From NCBI GenBank assembly GCA_937922675.1, contig CALAJN010000011.1, positions 156,151 to 220,150 of the forward strand: DNA of 64,000 nucleotides, read 5' to 3'. The translations under genes and the position numbers were made by a program. A model generated the notes under the pieces. It saw nothing but the letters and a program-made list of their open reading frames with translations. It had not been told where the DNA came from and did not search any database. This document shows, one piece after another, positions 1 through 8,671 of this stretch. This DNA comes from an uncultured Granulosicoccaceae bacterium (GTDB lineage Bacteria; Pseudomonadota; Gammaproteobacteria; Granulosicoccales; Granulosicoccaceae). Each line of letters starts with the position of its first letter. Within the stretch, counting starts at the first letter, position 1.

Positions 1-1201
1 AGCGGCAGCTTCCACTCCCTCTGCCGGGCACTGCAACACGATGGGTACGGCATCAACCATGAACGCGCTTGCCGAGGCGGTCGGTATGTCGCTAACCGGC
101 TGCTCTGCCATTCCTGCGCCCTATACAGAACGTCAAGCCATGGCATTGGCCACGGGCAAACGCATCGTCGAGATGGCCTTTGAGGACCTCAAGCCGTCCG
201 ACATCTTGACGCGTGAGGCCTTTCTCAACGCGATCATGGTCAACTCGGCGATCGGGGGCTCCACCAACGCGCAGCCTCACCTGGTGGCTATAGCGAGACA
301 TATTGGTGTGGCGCTGAAGCCGAGTGACTGGCAGGAACATGGGCACGATGTGCCATTGCTGGTCAACATGCAGCCGGCGGGCAAATACCTGGGTGAACGT
401 TTTTTCCGTGCCGGTGGTGTACCGGCTGTCATGTGGGAGCTGCTCGAGGCGGGACGTCTGCACGCGGCGAATACCGTTACCGGCAAAGCCATGGCCGATA
501 ATCTCGAGGGCCGCAAGAGTCACGATCGAGAGATGATTTGCGCCTACGACGAGCCGCTGACCGAGAAGGCAGGTTTTGTCGTGATGCGCGGCAATCTGTT
601 TGACAGCGCCATCATGAAGACCTCGGTGATCACCGAGGAATATCGTTCGCGCTACCTGTCTACACCTGGTAGCGAGAACATCTTCGAGGGCAGGGCCATT
701 GTGTTCGAAGGCTCCGAGGACTATCACGATCGCATCAACGATCCTGCACTGCAGATCGATGAGCGCTGCATACTTGTGATTCGCGGGTGTGGACCGATCG
801 GTTGGCCAGGTTCTGCCGAGGTGGTGAACATGCAGCCGCCTGATGCATTGATTCAGCGTGGTGTGATGAGCCTGCCCACCATCGGCGACGGCCGCCAGTC
901 TGGTACCGCTGATAGTCCCTCCATTCTCAATGCGTCACCGGAGGCGGCCGCGGGCGGTGGGCTTGCGCGTTTGCGTACCGGAGACATCGTTCGCATTGAT
1001 CTGGTGAACGGCCGATGCGATGCACTGGTGGACGATACCGAGTGGGAGGCCCGCGAGGAGCTGGTCGATGTGCCGGTCAATCAGACGCCCTGGCAGGCTC
1101 TGGCTCGGGCGAATACCGGGCAGCTGGCCGAGGGTGCCACCTTCGAGCAGGCGGTAGAGTTTCAGCGCGTGCGAGAGACCTTGCCGCGGCACAATCATTG
1201 A
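1..1201 (+). CDS. IlvD/Edd-family sugar-acid dehydratase (5' end missing)
   Basis: The reading frame is open from base 2 and continues from beyond the left edge, so only the last 399 residues are visible; family members are usually 570-600 residues. These [2Fe-2S] enzymes dehydrate 2,3-dihydroxy acids to 2-keto acids. The first visible residues contain GHCNTMGTAST, the region carrying the last cluster-binding cysteine (bases 32-34). The later segment GDGRQSGTADSPSILNASPE matches the L-arabonate/D-xylonate dehydratase subgroup rather than the GRFSGGSHG-type motif of branched-chain IlvD, so I favour a sugar-acid role over isoleucine/valine synthesis. Substrate cannot be fixed from sequence. The stop codon is followed by 123 bp before the next gene, so it probably is not in an operon with it. 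Confidence 0.85.
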   Translation, partial: AAASTPSAGHCNTMGTASTMNALAEAVGMSLTGCSAIPAPYTERQAMALATGKRIVEMAFEDLKPSDILTREAFLNAIMVNSAIGGSTNAQPHLVAIARHIGVALKPSDWQEHGHDVPLLVNMQPAGKYLGERFFRAGGVPAVMWELLEAGRLHAANTVTGKAMADNLEGRKSHDREMICAYDEPLTEKAGFVVMRGNLFDSAIMKTSVITEEYRSRYLSTPGSENIFEGRAIVFEGSEDYHDRINDPALQIDERCILVIRGCGPIGWPGSAEVVNMQPPDALIQRGVMSLPTIGDGRQSGTADSPSILNASPEAAAGGGLARLRTGDIVRIDLVNGRCDALVDDTEWEAREELVDVPVNQTPWQALARANTGQLAEGATFEQAVEFQRVRETLPRHNH

Positions 1202-1324
1202 TCGATTGACTCATCTACAGATATTGGCACTTGCCCCGGAGGGGCTGCGCCTCCATTATTCGCAGTCAAGCCTCTATTTCTGCGGCCACCGGTCGCGAAT
1301 CACTGACCCACAGGAACCTCGTTC

Positions 1325-1930
1325 ATGGCCTTCGAATTCCCCGATCTTCCCTACGACTATTCCGCACTCGAGCCCCACGTCGATGCGATGACGATGGAGA
1401 TTCACTACGATCGGCATCACCGAACCTATTTCAACAATTTCACAGGCGCCGTAGACGGTACGCCGAATGCGGACAAGTCCCTCGAGGACGTGATGAAGAG
1501 CGTTGATGCCAATGCTTCTCCTGCGATCCGTAACAACGGTGGCGGCTATTACAACCACATCCTGTATTGGGAATCCATGTGCAACGGTGGCAGCGCTCCG
1601 AGCGATGCCTTCAAGGGCGCTGTAGACAGCACTTTTGGTTCGGTTGACAAGCTCAAAGAAGAGCTCAAGCAGGCTGGGATCACGCGTTTCGGTTCTGGTT
1701 TTGCGTGGCTGATCGTGGCTGACGGCAAGCTCGCTGTGACATCCACCCCAAACCAGGACAACCCCCTGATGCCGGTTGCGCCAATGCAGGGCACACCGAT
1801 CCTCGCCCTGGACGTCTGGGAGCATGCCTACTACCTCAAGCACCAGAACAAGCGCCCTGCGTACATCGATGCCTACTTTGACGTCGTTGACTGGGCCAAA
1901 GTGTCCGAGCGCTTTGGCGCGCTGGCCTGA
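1325..1930 (+). CDS. Fe/Mn superoxide dismutase
   Basis: A 201-residue cytoplasmic superoxide dismutase converting superoxide to oxygen and hydrogen peroxide. The predicted metal ligands are His27, His78, Asp163 and His167, the last two inside the family signature DVWEHAYYL. Two second-shell positions look Mn-type: glycines (GGG, 72-74) occur where iron enzymes carry a glutamine before the WNH/YNH segment, and a glutamine is present in NQDNPLM (143-149) as in manganese enzymes. I therefore avoid calling it sodB; it may be manganese-dependent or cambialistic. The ATG is preceded by a weak AGGAAC element. It sits 14 bp upstream of a glutaredoxin gene, so the two may form an oxidative-stress pair. 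Confidence 0.95.
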   Translation: MAFEFPDLPYDYSALEPHVDAMTMEIHYDRHHRTYFNNFTGAVDGTPNADKSLEDVMKSVDANASPAIRNNGGGYYNHILYWESMCNGGSAPSDAFKGAVDSTFGSVDKLKEELKQAGITRFGSGFAWLIVADGKLAVTSTPNQDNPLMPVAPMQGTPILALDVWEHAYYLKHQNKRPAYIDAYFDVVDWAKVSERFGALA

Positions 1931-1944
1931 GAAGCGAGCCTGAC

Positions 1945-2280
1945 ATGAGCGAACAAGACGACGTTGCTGCGCGTATCAAGCAGCAGATTGCCGATAACCC
2001 GGTGATTCTCTACATGAAAGGCACGCCGCAGATGCCGATGTGTGGTTTCTCGATGCGCACGGTTGAGGTGTTGAAGCAGTGTGAGCAGGAGTTCGCCTTC
2101 GTCAACATCATTGCTGATCCGAGCATCCGCGAGACACTTCCCAAGGTGTCCGATTGGCCGACGTTCCCACAGCTCTATATCGAAGGCGAGCTGGTCGGTG
2201 GTTGTGACATTACGATGGAGCTGGCCGAAAGCGGTGAGCTCAAGAAGATGATCGACGCGGCTGCTTCAAAGGCCGCTTGA
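1945..2280 (+). CDS. grxD: Monothiol glutaredoxin (Grx4/GrxD type)
   Basis: A 111-residue monothiol glutaredoxin. The CGFS active site is at residues 33-36, preceded by the MKGTPQMP segment, and the glutathione-binding WPTFPQLYIEGELVGG segment follows. Proteins of this family bind a glutathione-ligated [2Fe-2S] cluster as dimers or with BolA and act in iron-sulfur cluster trafficking in the cytoplasm. Length is close to the usual 105-115 residues and the protein looks intact. The gene begins 14 bp after the superoxide dismutase stop and likely shares its transcript. A strong hairpin follows immediately downstream. Confidence 0.95.
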   Translation: MSEQDDVAARIKQQIADNPVILYMKGTPQMPMCGFSMRTVEVLKQCEQEFAFVNIIADPSIRETLPKVSDWPTFPQLYIEGELVGGCDITMELAESGELKKMIDAAASKAA

Positions 2281-2286
2281 AGACCG

Positions 2287-2329
2287 TTGCTGGGCAGTGC
2301 CGCATTTTATCGTGGCACTTGCCCGGCAA
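2287..2329. terminator. Hairpin between convergent grxD and arfB
   Basis: Bases 2287-2301 pair with 2314-2329 (about 15 pairs with a bulge and mismatch), leaving a loop of about 12 bases. It fills the gap between two converging genes, the usual place for a bidirectional terminator. There is no clear T-tract on either side, so intrinsic termination is not certain. Confidence 0.5.
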
Positions 2330-2330
2330 T

Positions 2331-2765
2331 TCAGTCCGGGTCCACGCGTCCGCGGCCTGCCTTGACCTGTGAGCGGCGTGTCTTGGATTCCAGCCGGCGT
2401 TTGACTGCGCCCTTCGAGGGGCGTGTTGGCCGTCTCGGAGCTTGTGTTTTTGCTGCGTCGCGAATGATCTCGGCCAAGCGCTGAAGGGCCTCCTCCCGAT
2501 TACGATCCTGGCGCCGGTGAGACTGCGCCTTGAGCACGATGACGCCTTCCTTGGTAATGCGCCGGTCGCGCAAGTTCAACAGCCTGTCGCGAATGTGCTC
2601 GGGCAGGCTGGACTGGCTGATGTCAAAGCGCAGGTGGACAGCTGAGGACACCTTGTTGACGTTCTGGCCGCCAGCCCCTTGAGCGCGAACGGCATGCCAC
2701 TCGATTTCCTGCAGCGGCAACGACAGATGAGCGTTGATCTGCAGCAGATCGTCACTCTCGCTCAT
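2331..2765 (-). CDS. arfB: Alternative ribosome-rescue factor ArfB (YaeJ)
   Basis: A 144-residue release-factor-like peptidyl-tRNA hydrolase that frees ribosomes stalled on non-stop mRNA. The catalytic GGQ is at residues 32-34 in [11 protein letters not shown]. The C-terminus is a long basic tail rich in Lys/Arg, the part that enters the empty mRNA channel in known ArfB. I chose the ATG at 2765 because it gives the normal 140-residue length and overlaps the upstream RNase T stop codon by four bases (ATGA), implying translational coupling. A longer frame upstream encodes no recognisable sequence. Confidence 0.93.
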   Translation of the reverse strand: MSESDDLLQINAHLSLPLQEIEWHAVRAQGAGGQNVNKVSSAVHLRFDISQSSLPEHIRDRLLNLRDRRITKEGVIVLKAQSHRRQDRNREEALQRLAEIIRDAAKTQAPRRPTRPSKGAVKRRLESKTRRSQVKAGRGRVDPD

Positions 2766-3400
2766 CTCTGTATTGAGCGACTCTGGTGCAGGGACTCCCA
2801 TCGGTTGACGATGCGGCAGAAGAGTTCGGCTGTCATCCGCGTGTCGTAGACCGCACCGTGCGCTTCCTCGGTGTCCCATTCCAGCCCGGCAGCAGCGACC
2901 GAGCGTGCCAGCACCGTCTGTCCGAAAGCGAGGCCTGCAAGCGATACGGTATCCAGACAGCTGAATGGGTGGAAGGGGTTCTTCTTGATGTTGGTGCGCT
3001 CGGCCGCAGCGTTGATGAACTTCAGATCAAAGAAGGCGTTGTGTCCTACCAGTATCGCGCGCGAGCAGTTGGCGTCTGAAACGGCGTTTCTGACAGGTCC
3101 GAAGATATGCATCAGCGCTTCGCGCTCGGCACGCGCCGCGCGCAGTGGGTGGAAAGGATCTATCCCCGTGATTTCCAGCGACTTGGGGTCCAGATTGGCG
3201 CCCTCGAAAGGGATCACGTGGGTCGAGATGGTTTCCCCGACGCGCAGTGTGCCATCGCCTTCTTGCTCGAGCAGCACAGCGGCGACTTCAAGCAGTGCGT
3301 CGGTGCGTTCATCGAAGCCGCCGGTCTCGACGTCTACCACCACGGGCAGAAAGCCTCGAAAACGTTCAGACAGTGGCGTTGCACGACCAGGCTGGTACAT
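2762..3400 (-). CDS. rnt: Ribonuclease T (DEDDh 3'-5' exonuclease)
   Basis: A 212-residue DEDDh exonuclease that trims 3' ends of tRNA and other stable RNAs. The active-site residues are visible: Asp23 and Glu25 in VDVETGGF, Asp125 in HNAFFDLKF, and His181 and Asp186 in HGAVYDTRM. The ATG at 3400 starts ten residues before the conserved region, as in the family; an in-frame upstream extension looks non-coding. The stop overlaps the ArfB start, coupling a 3'-end RNA processing enzyme to a ribosome-rescue factor. Confidence 0.93.
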   Translation of the reverse strand: MYQPGRATPLSERFRGFLPVVVDVETGGFDERTDALLEVAAVLLEQEGDGTLRVGETISTHVIPFEGANLDPKSLEITGIDPFHPLRAARAEREALMHIFGPVRNAVSDANCSRAILVGHNAFFDLKFINAAAERTNIKKNPFHPFSCLDTVSLAGLAFGQTVLARSVAAAGLEWDTEEAHGAVYDTRMTAELFCRIVNRWESLHQSRSIQR

Positions 3401-3537
3401 GGTGATTAGCAGTCCTGACCGTGTGCGAAGAGGCGAGCCTACGGGATCATACAGGTGCCTTTCGCATCGGGGGTCTGTTGCCTCTGAGCGACTGGCCGGT
3501 GATACGATCCGATGCCCCGGACGCGTTGGCGATCTGA

Positions 3538-4044
3538 GTGACTGATCTTTTTCGACTGTTCTTCCGTGTCGCGTTCCTGATGTCGCCGCCACAGGTGATA
3601 CCCGCTGGTGAGCGCCCGTTCCATATCGGCGTTCTGAGCGCCGTGGTTACCTACGTTGCAGCGCTCGCTGTTGACTTCGGGATCGGCTACGCATTTGCCA
3701 GGGCGGTTGTCGATATTTCGGTCAGCGGTGCGGCCTTATGGGCTTTTTTGCGCATGAACGGTCGCCAGGCCCGTTTCCAGCAGGCCTATGGCGCCTATTG
3801 CGGCGCGGTAGCCTTTCCGAATGCGGCAGCTCTTGTTCTCTACTCAGGTGGTGCCGCCGGTGGGCAGGCTTTTTCGATCGCCGACTTTGTGCTGCTTGTG
3901 TGGAATCTCTCGCTGTTGGGGCATGTCATCCGTCACAGCTTTGAGCTGCGAATGTCGCTCAGTATTGTTGCGGCACTGGGATACGTCTACATGATCACAA
4001 GCCTGCTGTTTTTGTTGCTGCCCCTTCCGAGCGCGGGGACCTGA
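3538..4044 (+). CDS. Uncharacterised four-helix membrane protein
   Basis: A protein of up to 168 residues starting at GTG, with an in-frame ATG at 3580 as the alternative start. It has about four hydrophobic segments (roughly residues 27-50, 56-70, 85-105 and 112-165, the last containing two helices) and short charged loops. I recognise no motif and assign no function. It diverges from the rnt-arfB pair across 137 bp and is followed after 149 bp by the protein kinase gene. Confidence 0.6.
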   Translation: MTDLFRLFFRVAFLMSPPQVIPAGERPFHIGVLSAVVTYVAALAVDFGIGYAFARAVVDISVSGAALWAFLRMNGRQARFQQAYGAYCGAVAFPNAAALVLYSGGAAGGQAFSIADFVLLVWNLSLLGHVIRHSFELRMSLSIVAALGYVYMITSLLFLLLPLPSAGT

Positions 4045-4193
4045 GCTGCAAACAAGCCACGTGCCGTGCGCCATTCAACAGCGAGACCGGCCAATAGTCA
4101 TACCTGTTGGGAATGGGACCGTTTGGGCTGGCGGTGGTGCTATGCTTTATTCTCGCGTAGTCCGCGCGCTATCTGTGTTTCTAGCCTGGGAAC

Positions 4194-5723
4194 GTGCCCA
4201 TCAATCGCCGACAACGAGCAACAAAATCGCGCATTACGCGTCGACATGCGTCGGCGCGAGCGGGTGAGTTTGTGGCGGCTCTGGACGAATCCTTGATCGG
4301 TGCTTCACAGGCACGATCTCCCGCACCTCCGGTGTCCCAGGTGCCAGTCAAAAAAACACCGGCCATCCCGGATGAACTTGACAAGCGTGAGCGGGGCACG
4401 CGGGGGGCGGGCAAGATCAAGCCACTGGATATCGCGGTGCCGGAGCGCATCGGTCGGTATGTCATCGGGGCGCGCATCGGTTCTGGCACCTGTGGAATCG
4501 TGCATCAGGCGATGGATGAAAGGCTAGGTCGTCAAGTAGCCATAAAACTTTCGCCGGTTGGCGAGGCCCATATCTCCACCGGTAAGGTACCGGGCGCACA
4601 GCGAGCCTATCAGACCGAAATTGTTGCGGCTGGCCGACTCACGCATCCCAATATCGTCACCGTATTCGATGCTGGCACAGCGGACGGGCTCAACTTCCTG
4701 GTGATGGAGGTGATTGAGGGACGTTCCCTGAAGGAGTTTGGCAAGGGCAAGGCCCTGCTACCGGTCCATCGCGCGCTGTCCGCTATCGCTGATTGCTGTC
4801 GTGCTCTGGATTACTCACATGCGCGCGGCATACTGCACCGGGATATCAAGCCGGCCAACGTCATGTTGAGCAGTGAGGGTGCGGTCAAGTTGCTGGATTT
4901 CGGTATCGCCGTGGGTCTTGACGGGGAGACCGGGTTGGACCGAAGTGGGCCGACTCTGGGTACACCCAACTACATGTCTCCGGAACAGATTCTCGGTCGA
5001 GAGTTGACGCCGGAGAGCGACTTTTATTCATTGACGACCGTGCTGTTCGAGTTACTGACCGGGCGTCAGCTGTTCAAGGCCAAGAAGGTCAAGGAGCTGT
5101 TTCGTATCGTTGTGCACCGGCCTGCGCCACGGCTTGACGTGCTGAGACCCGAGTTGCCAGCAGCGCTTGCGGATGTGCTTGCCAAGGGCTTGTCCAAAGA
5201 CCCTGCCGAGCGGTTTGAGTCTGGTGAAGCGTTTGCTGCCGCTTTGCAGCCTTTCATAGAGCGTTATCGCATCGTTGAGCAACGACCGGCTGCGCAGAGA
5301 CGTTTCATCCGCGCACTGCAGAAGCAGACGTTCTTTCTGGATTTTCCAGATGTTGAAATCGCCCAGCTGCTCGAGTTGGTCAAGGTGCGTACATTTCGCG
5401 CCGGTGAACCCCTGTTGTCACCGGGTAGCGGTGAGCGGAGGTTGCTTGTACTCACTGATGGTGTAGCAAAGGTCAGTGAAAACGGTGATTTGCTCGGTGT
5501 GGTGGGCGAGGGCGACTCGGTAGGCGAGTCCGGCTTCATCAATGGAGTGCCCGAGCCTCGTCGGGTCGAGGCGCTCACCACGGTTAACGCGTTGGAGATT
5601 TCAGCGGACGCCTTGAGCGATCTGCCACCCAAGGTTCACCTGCACTACTACAGAAGCATCTCGGACAGGCTCGCCAAACGTCTGGCGCGCGACGGGCGAC
5701 TGAACCTGGATTTTCTGCTGTAG
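4194..5723 (+). CDS. Hanks-type Ser/Thr protein kinase with C-terminal cyclic-nucleotide-binding domain
   Basis: A 509-residue cytoplasmic protein without a transmembrane segment. The first 85 residues are basic and probably disordered. The kinase domain runs about 88-350: glycine loop GSGTCG (96-101), lysine 118 in VAIK, glutamate 142, catalytic HRDIKPAN (215-222), DFG (235-237) and an MSPEQ activation-segment end (261-265). All catalytic residues are present, so it should be active. Residues about 375-509 resemble a cNMP/Crp-type sensor (RTFRAGEPLLSPGSGERRLL, then GEGDSVGESGFING). Most bacterial kinases of this class carry PASTA or other extracellular sensors instead; here the layout suggests regulation by a small ligand. 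The start is GTG with little Shine-Dalgarno support, so the N-terminus is uncertain. Confidence 0.88.
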   Translation: MPINRRQRATKSRITRRHASARAGEFVAALDESLIGASQARSPAPPVSQVPVKKTPAIPDELDKRERGTRGAGKIKPLDIAVPERIGRYVIGARIGSGTCGIVHQAMDERLGRQVAIKLSPVGEAHISTGKVPGAQRAYQTEIVAAGRLTHPNIVTVFDAGTADGLNFLVMEVIEGRSLKEFGKGKALLPVHRALSAIADCCRALDYSHARGILHRDIKPANVMLSSEGAVKLLDFGIAVGLDGETGLDRSGPTLGTPNYMSPEQILGRELTPESDFYSLTTVLFELLTGRQLFKAKKVKELFRIVVHRPAPRLDVLRPELPAALADVLAKGLSKDPAERFESGEAFAAALQPFIERYRIVEQRPAAQRRFIRALQKQTFFLDFPDVEIAQLLELVKVRTFRAGEPLLSPGSGERRLLVLTDGVAKVSENGDLLGVVGEGDSVGESGFINGVPEPRRVEALTTVNALEISADALSDLPPKVHLHYYRSISDRLAKRLARDGRLNLDFLL

Positions 5724-5735
5724 CGGACCTCGATT

Positions 5736-5762
5736 ACTGACGCTCAGGTTGCCGCCGTCAGT
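5736..5762. terminator. Hairpin between kinase gene and galE
   Basis: A seven-base-pair perfect stem (5736-5742 with 5756-5762, ACTGACG/CGTCAGT) with a 13-base loop lies at the meeting point of the convergent kinase and galE genes, overlapping the galE stop. There is no T-run. A shared bidirectional terminator is plausible but unproven. Confidence 0.4.
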
Positions 5763-6768
5763 CGCCAGGTTGATTGTGCCTGCGCTCCATCAGCACCTTC
5801 TCCCATGCCAATGAGGTTTGCACGATTACATCAATGTCGTCGTGCTCCGGTTGCCAGTCCAGGGTTGCGTGGATCTTGTCCACATTTGCTACCAGCGCAG
5901 GTGGGTCTCCGGCGCGGCGTGGCTCCTCGATAACCGGTATCGGGCTTCCGTGATTGCGATTCACTGCATCGATGACCTCTCGCACGCTGAAGCCCTTTCC
6001 GTAACCGCAATTCATCAACGTGGACGCGCCGCCATCACGCAGATAATCAAGCGATGCAAGATGCGCACTGGCAAGGTCTGTCACATGGATGTAGTCACGC
6101 ACGCCGGTCCCGTCCGCTGTCGGGAAGTCCGTACCAAAGACCTTGAGTTGCTCGCGCTTGCCAACAGCCACCTCGGCTGCCACCTTGATCAGTAGCGTAG
6201 CCTTTTCGGTGGATTGTCCAATGCGCCCATCGGGATCGGAACCTGCCACGTTGAAATACCGCAAGATCACATGCTTGAGGTCGCTGGCGGCCGAGAGATC
6301 ACGCAGCATGTACTCGCTCATGAGTTTGGAGGTGCCGTAGGCATTGATAGGAGCGGTAGGTAGCTCCTCATGACAACCGTCAGGGTTGTCTGGAATGCCA
6401 TAGGTTGCTGCGGTCGACGAAAAAATGAAGTGTTTGACGCTGTTGTCGTTGCAGGCTTGCAGGAGGTTGCGAGTACTGCAGGTATTGTTGCCGTAGTACT
6501 TCAAGGGATTGCTGACACTCTCTGGCACGATGGTGTGCGCCGCAAAGTGCATGACCGTATCGATGCTGTGCTCGCGCAACAGGCGCGATACCAGTTCGGT
6601 ATCTCCGGTCTTGCCGACCACCAGTTCACCGTGAAGTACCGCTTCGGCGTTGCCTGTGGACAGGTCATCGAGAACGATGACGCGCTCTCCTCGTTCACCG
6701 AGTAGCTTGACAACGTGGCTACCGATGTAACCAGCTCCGCCGGTCACGAGAATGGGAGATGAGCTCAT
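5758..6768 (-). CDS. galE: UDP-glucose 4-epimerase
   Basis: A 336-residue short-chain dehydrogenase-fold enzyme interconverting UDP-glucose and UDP-galactose for polysaccharide and LPS synthesis. The NAD-binding TGGAGYIGSH is at residues 9-18, the catalytic Ser in SSTAATYG near 119, and Tyr144/Lys148 form the YxxxK pair. The conserved GTGVRDYIHV and NCGYGKGFSV segments are also present. Length equals the family norm. It stands alone, convergent with the kinase gene. Confidence 0.95.
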   Translation of the reverse strand: MSSSPILVTGGAGYIGSHVVKLLGERGERVIVLDDLSTGNAEAVLHGELVVGKTGDTELVSRLLREHSIDTVMHFAAHTIVPESVSNPLKYYGNNTCSTRNLLQACNDNSVKHFIFSSTAATYGIPDNPDGCHEELPTAPINAYGTSKLMSEYMLRDLSAASDLKHVILRYFNVAGSDPDGRIGQSTEKATLLIKVAAEVAVGKREQLKVFGTDFPTADGTGVRDYIHVTDLASAHLASLDYLRDGGASTLMNCGYGKGFSVREVIDAVNRNHGSPIPVIEEPRRAGDPPALVANVDKIHATLDWQPEHDDIDVIVQTSLAWEKVLMERRHNQPGD

Positions 6769-6868
6769 ACAGGATTAGATGCCGCTGACAACAGTGCGCA
6801 TCTTAACTGTGTAGGGGTCCGAGGTGGCTCGTGTTGTCGCGGTCGCTGCCTGGCTGGCGCTCGGTTTG

Positions 6869-7285
6869 CTAGATGGCGCTCAGTTTTACGATTGCTCGCT
6901 GCAACGAAAGGTTGACCAACATCGCACAAAGGATGGTGGGAGGCAGCCAGAGAAACCCGCTCAGGCTGAAAGTGGCTATCGCTGGATAGAGCGCAGCATC
7001 CAGTGTGATCCATGCCCAACCGAGTACGCTGGTCAGTAGCCCCGTGCCCACGCTGCTGTTGAAGGTGTGCTCGTCTGATCGGCTATGCCGTTGCCAGACA
7101 GCCGCAAGAACAAAAGGCAAGGCTGTACCGGTGCCAACCAGAAACACGTGCATCATGTTGAATCCCGAACTACCCCCGGAAAGCGAGAGAATCAGGACCG
7201 ACAGTGCGGGTAGGCACATCGCCATAACGGCTGGCAGACATCTTTTGCCGCGTGGCGCGAGGGTATGTGCAAGATCCAGGGGCAT
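6869..7285 (-). CDS. Uncharacterised membrane protein
   Basis: A protein of up to 138 residues with four predicted hydrophobic helices (about 16-38, 43-63, 78-101 and 107-128). A start at Met21 (position 7225) would leave the first helix shorter. I recognise no family motif. It reads in the same direction as galE, 100 bp upstream of its start, and follows the CoA-transferase region with a 56-bp gap. Continuous hydrophobic patterning and the lack of a better gene on the other strand support it. Confidence 0.5.
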   Translation of the reverse strand: MPLDLAHTLAPRGKRCLPAVMAMCLPALSVLILSLSGGSSGFNMMHVFLVGTGTALPFVLAAVWQRHSRSDEHTFNSSVGTGLLTSVLGWAWITLDAALYPAIATFSLSGFLWLPPTILCAMLVNLSLQRAIVKLSAI

Positions 7286-7341
7286 ACCGAGGATGATCGG
7301 CTAGTCCGGCAAGAATACATGTGAACAACCGTGACAAAGTG

Positions 7342-8496
7342 CTATGGAGACCTGGGTGAGGGCCAGTCAGGCGACGCGGCGATATCGTCGTGTTCGCCCA
7401 GCCGTGGAGCCGGATTTCGCACGACACCTGGTGTACGCGACAGCTTCGGAACGATGCCAGGCATCGTGATCGGGCGTCCGTCGCGAGCGGTTGTGTTCAG
7501 TAACATGTCGCGTGCCTTGTAGTGCGGATCAGCGACGATATCTGCCACTGAAAAAATGCGCCCAGACGGTACCCGGGCGCCCTCCAGAGCCTGCAGTGCT
7601 TCAGCGACAGTGTGCCTGGCTGTCCACTCGCCGATGGCGGCATCGAGTTCCGTAGCACGTTCAACGCGGCCGTCGTTGTGCGCAAGCTGCTCGTCTACGG
7701 CAAGATCTGCCCGCCCGATCAGCCTCATCAGATCGCGAAAGATGCGATCCCCGTTGCCGCCGATCAGGATGGTGCCGTCCTGGCAGGGGTAGGCATTGGA
7801 AGGGGAAATGCCGGGCAGAGCGCTGCCCGCTGGTTGTCGAATGACCCCCTTCTCGGTGTACTCCGGCACAAGGCTTTCCATGACGTTGAAGACGCTCTCG
7901 TAGAGTGCAGTGTCTATCACCTGACCTTCGCCCGTGCTGTCTCTGTGACGCAGCGCCATCAGTATTCCAATCACGCCATGCAGTCCGGCAAGCGTGTCGC
8001 CGATGGAGACGCCTGTACGTACGGGTACGCGGTCAGGCTCTCCGGTCAGATAGCGCAGGCCTGCCATCGCCTCTCCGAGCAGACCAAAACCCGGCTTCTC
8101 TGCATACGGCCCATCTTGACCGTAGCCCGAGATGCGCAGCATCACCAATCCAGGATTCTCAGGTGCCAGTGAGGCACGGTCCAGCGACCACTCCTCGAGT
8201 TTGCCGGGACGAAAGTTCTCGATGATGACATCGGCCTCGACAGCGAGGCGGCGGGCGACAACGCGATCGGAGGGGTTGCCCAGATCAAGGGCGAGGGATC
8301 GTTTGCCACGTGACTGCACTTCCCACCACAACGAGGTGTCACCGCGCATTTCCCGCCATCGCCGCAAGGGATCACCTCCGTCACGACTCTCTACCTTGAT
8401 GACATCAGCCCCGAAGTCGGCCAGCATGCGCCCGGCAAACGGCCCTGCTATCAGTTGACCGAGTTCGAGCACCTTGAGCCCATCGAGTGCGTGCAT
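7342..8496 (-). CDS. Class III (CaiB/BaiF-type) CoA-transferase
   Basis: A 384-residue family III CoA-transferase, which moves CoA between carboxylic acids through an aspartyl-CoA intermediate. The N-terminal LDGLKVLELGQLIAGPFAG and the GADVIKVE segment are typical, and the predicted catalytic Asp167 lies in SIGDTLAGLHG. The RHRDSTGEGQVID segment is also conserved. Substrate is not predictable; close relatives act on succinate, glutarate, formyl/oxalate or carnitine. I use the ATG at 8496; a TTG two codons upstream is possible. The stop codon of a truncated TerC-like remnant ends two bases upstream of this start. Confidence 0.88.
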   Translation of the reverse strand: MHALDGLKVLELGQLIAGPFAGRMLADFGADVIKVESRDGGDPLRRWREMRGDTSLWWEVQSRGKRSLALDLGNPSDRVVARRLAVEADVIIENFRPGKLEEWSLDRASLAPENPGLVMLRISGYGQDGPYAEKPGFGLLGEAMAGLRYLTGEPDRVPVRTGVSIGDTLAGLHGVIGILMALRHRDSTGEGQVIDTALYESVFNVMESLVPEYTEKGVIRQPAGSALPGISPSNAYPCQDGTILIGGNGDRIFRDLMRLIGRADLAVDEQLAHNDGRVERATELDAAIGEWTARHTVAEALQALEGARVPSGRIFSVADIVADPHYKARDMLLNTTARDGRPITMPGIVPKLSRTPGVVRNPAPRLGEHDDIAASPDWPSPRSP

Positions 8497-8498
8497 GC

Positions 8499-8651
8499 TC
8501 AAGGCCCGGTCTGGTGGCGCAATGTGTCTGGCGCGCGGGATCCGCGACTGTTTACCGGCTCGACGATCACACTGAATGCCATGGCCAAGTAGACATAACC
8601 TCCGGGAATGAATCCAGCAAGTCGCGATGCAGTGTCGCGCACGTTCGGCAT
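8499..8651 (-). pseudogene. C-terminal remnant of a TerC-family membrane protein
   Basis: A 50-codon open stretch contains GFIPGGYVYLAMAFSVIVE, which closely resembles the conserved C-terminal helix of TerC/YgdQ-type membrane proteins (typically IPKGYIYFAMAFSV-E-LN). TerC proteins are normally 230-330 residues, so almost the whole gene is missing. Upstream of it on this strand lies only an unrelated hairpin and the next gene. The remnant ends two bases before the CoA-transferase ATG. Similarity is judged from memory of the family, and the fragment is short, so confidence is moderate. It may be a relic of a TerC gene that once preceded the CoA-transferase. Confidence 0.45.
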
Positions 8652-8671
8652 TGTAGCGGCTTGGGGAATGC

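Noticed and set aside
92..727. 211-codon frame opposite the IlvD/Edd dehydratase
   Set aside because: Antisense to a recognisable enzyme, with no family motif.
2871..3545. 224-codon plus-strand frame opposite RNase T
   Set aside because: Ser/Arg-rich low-complexity translation, antisense to intact DEDDh motifs.
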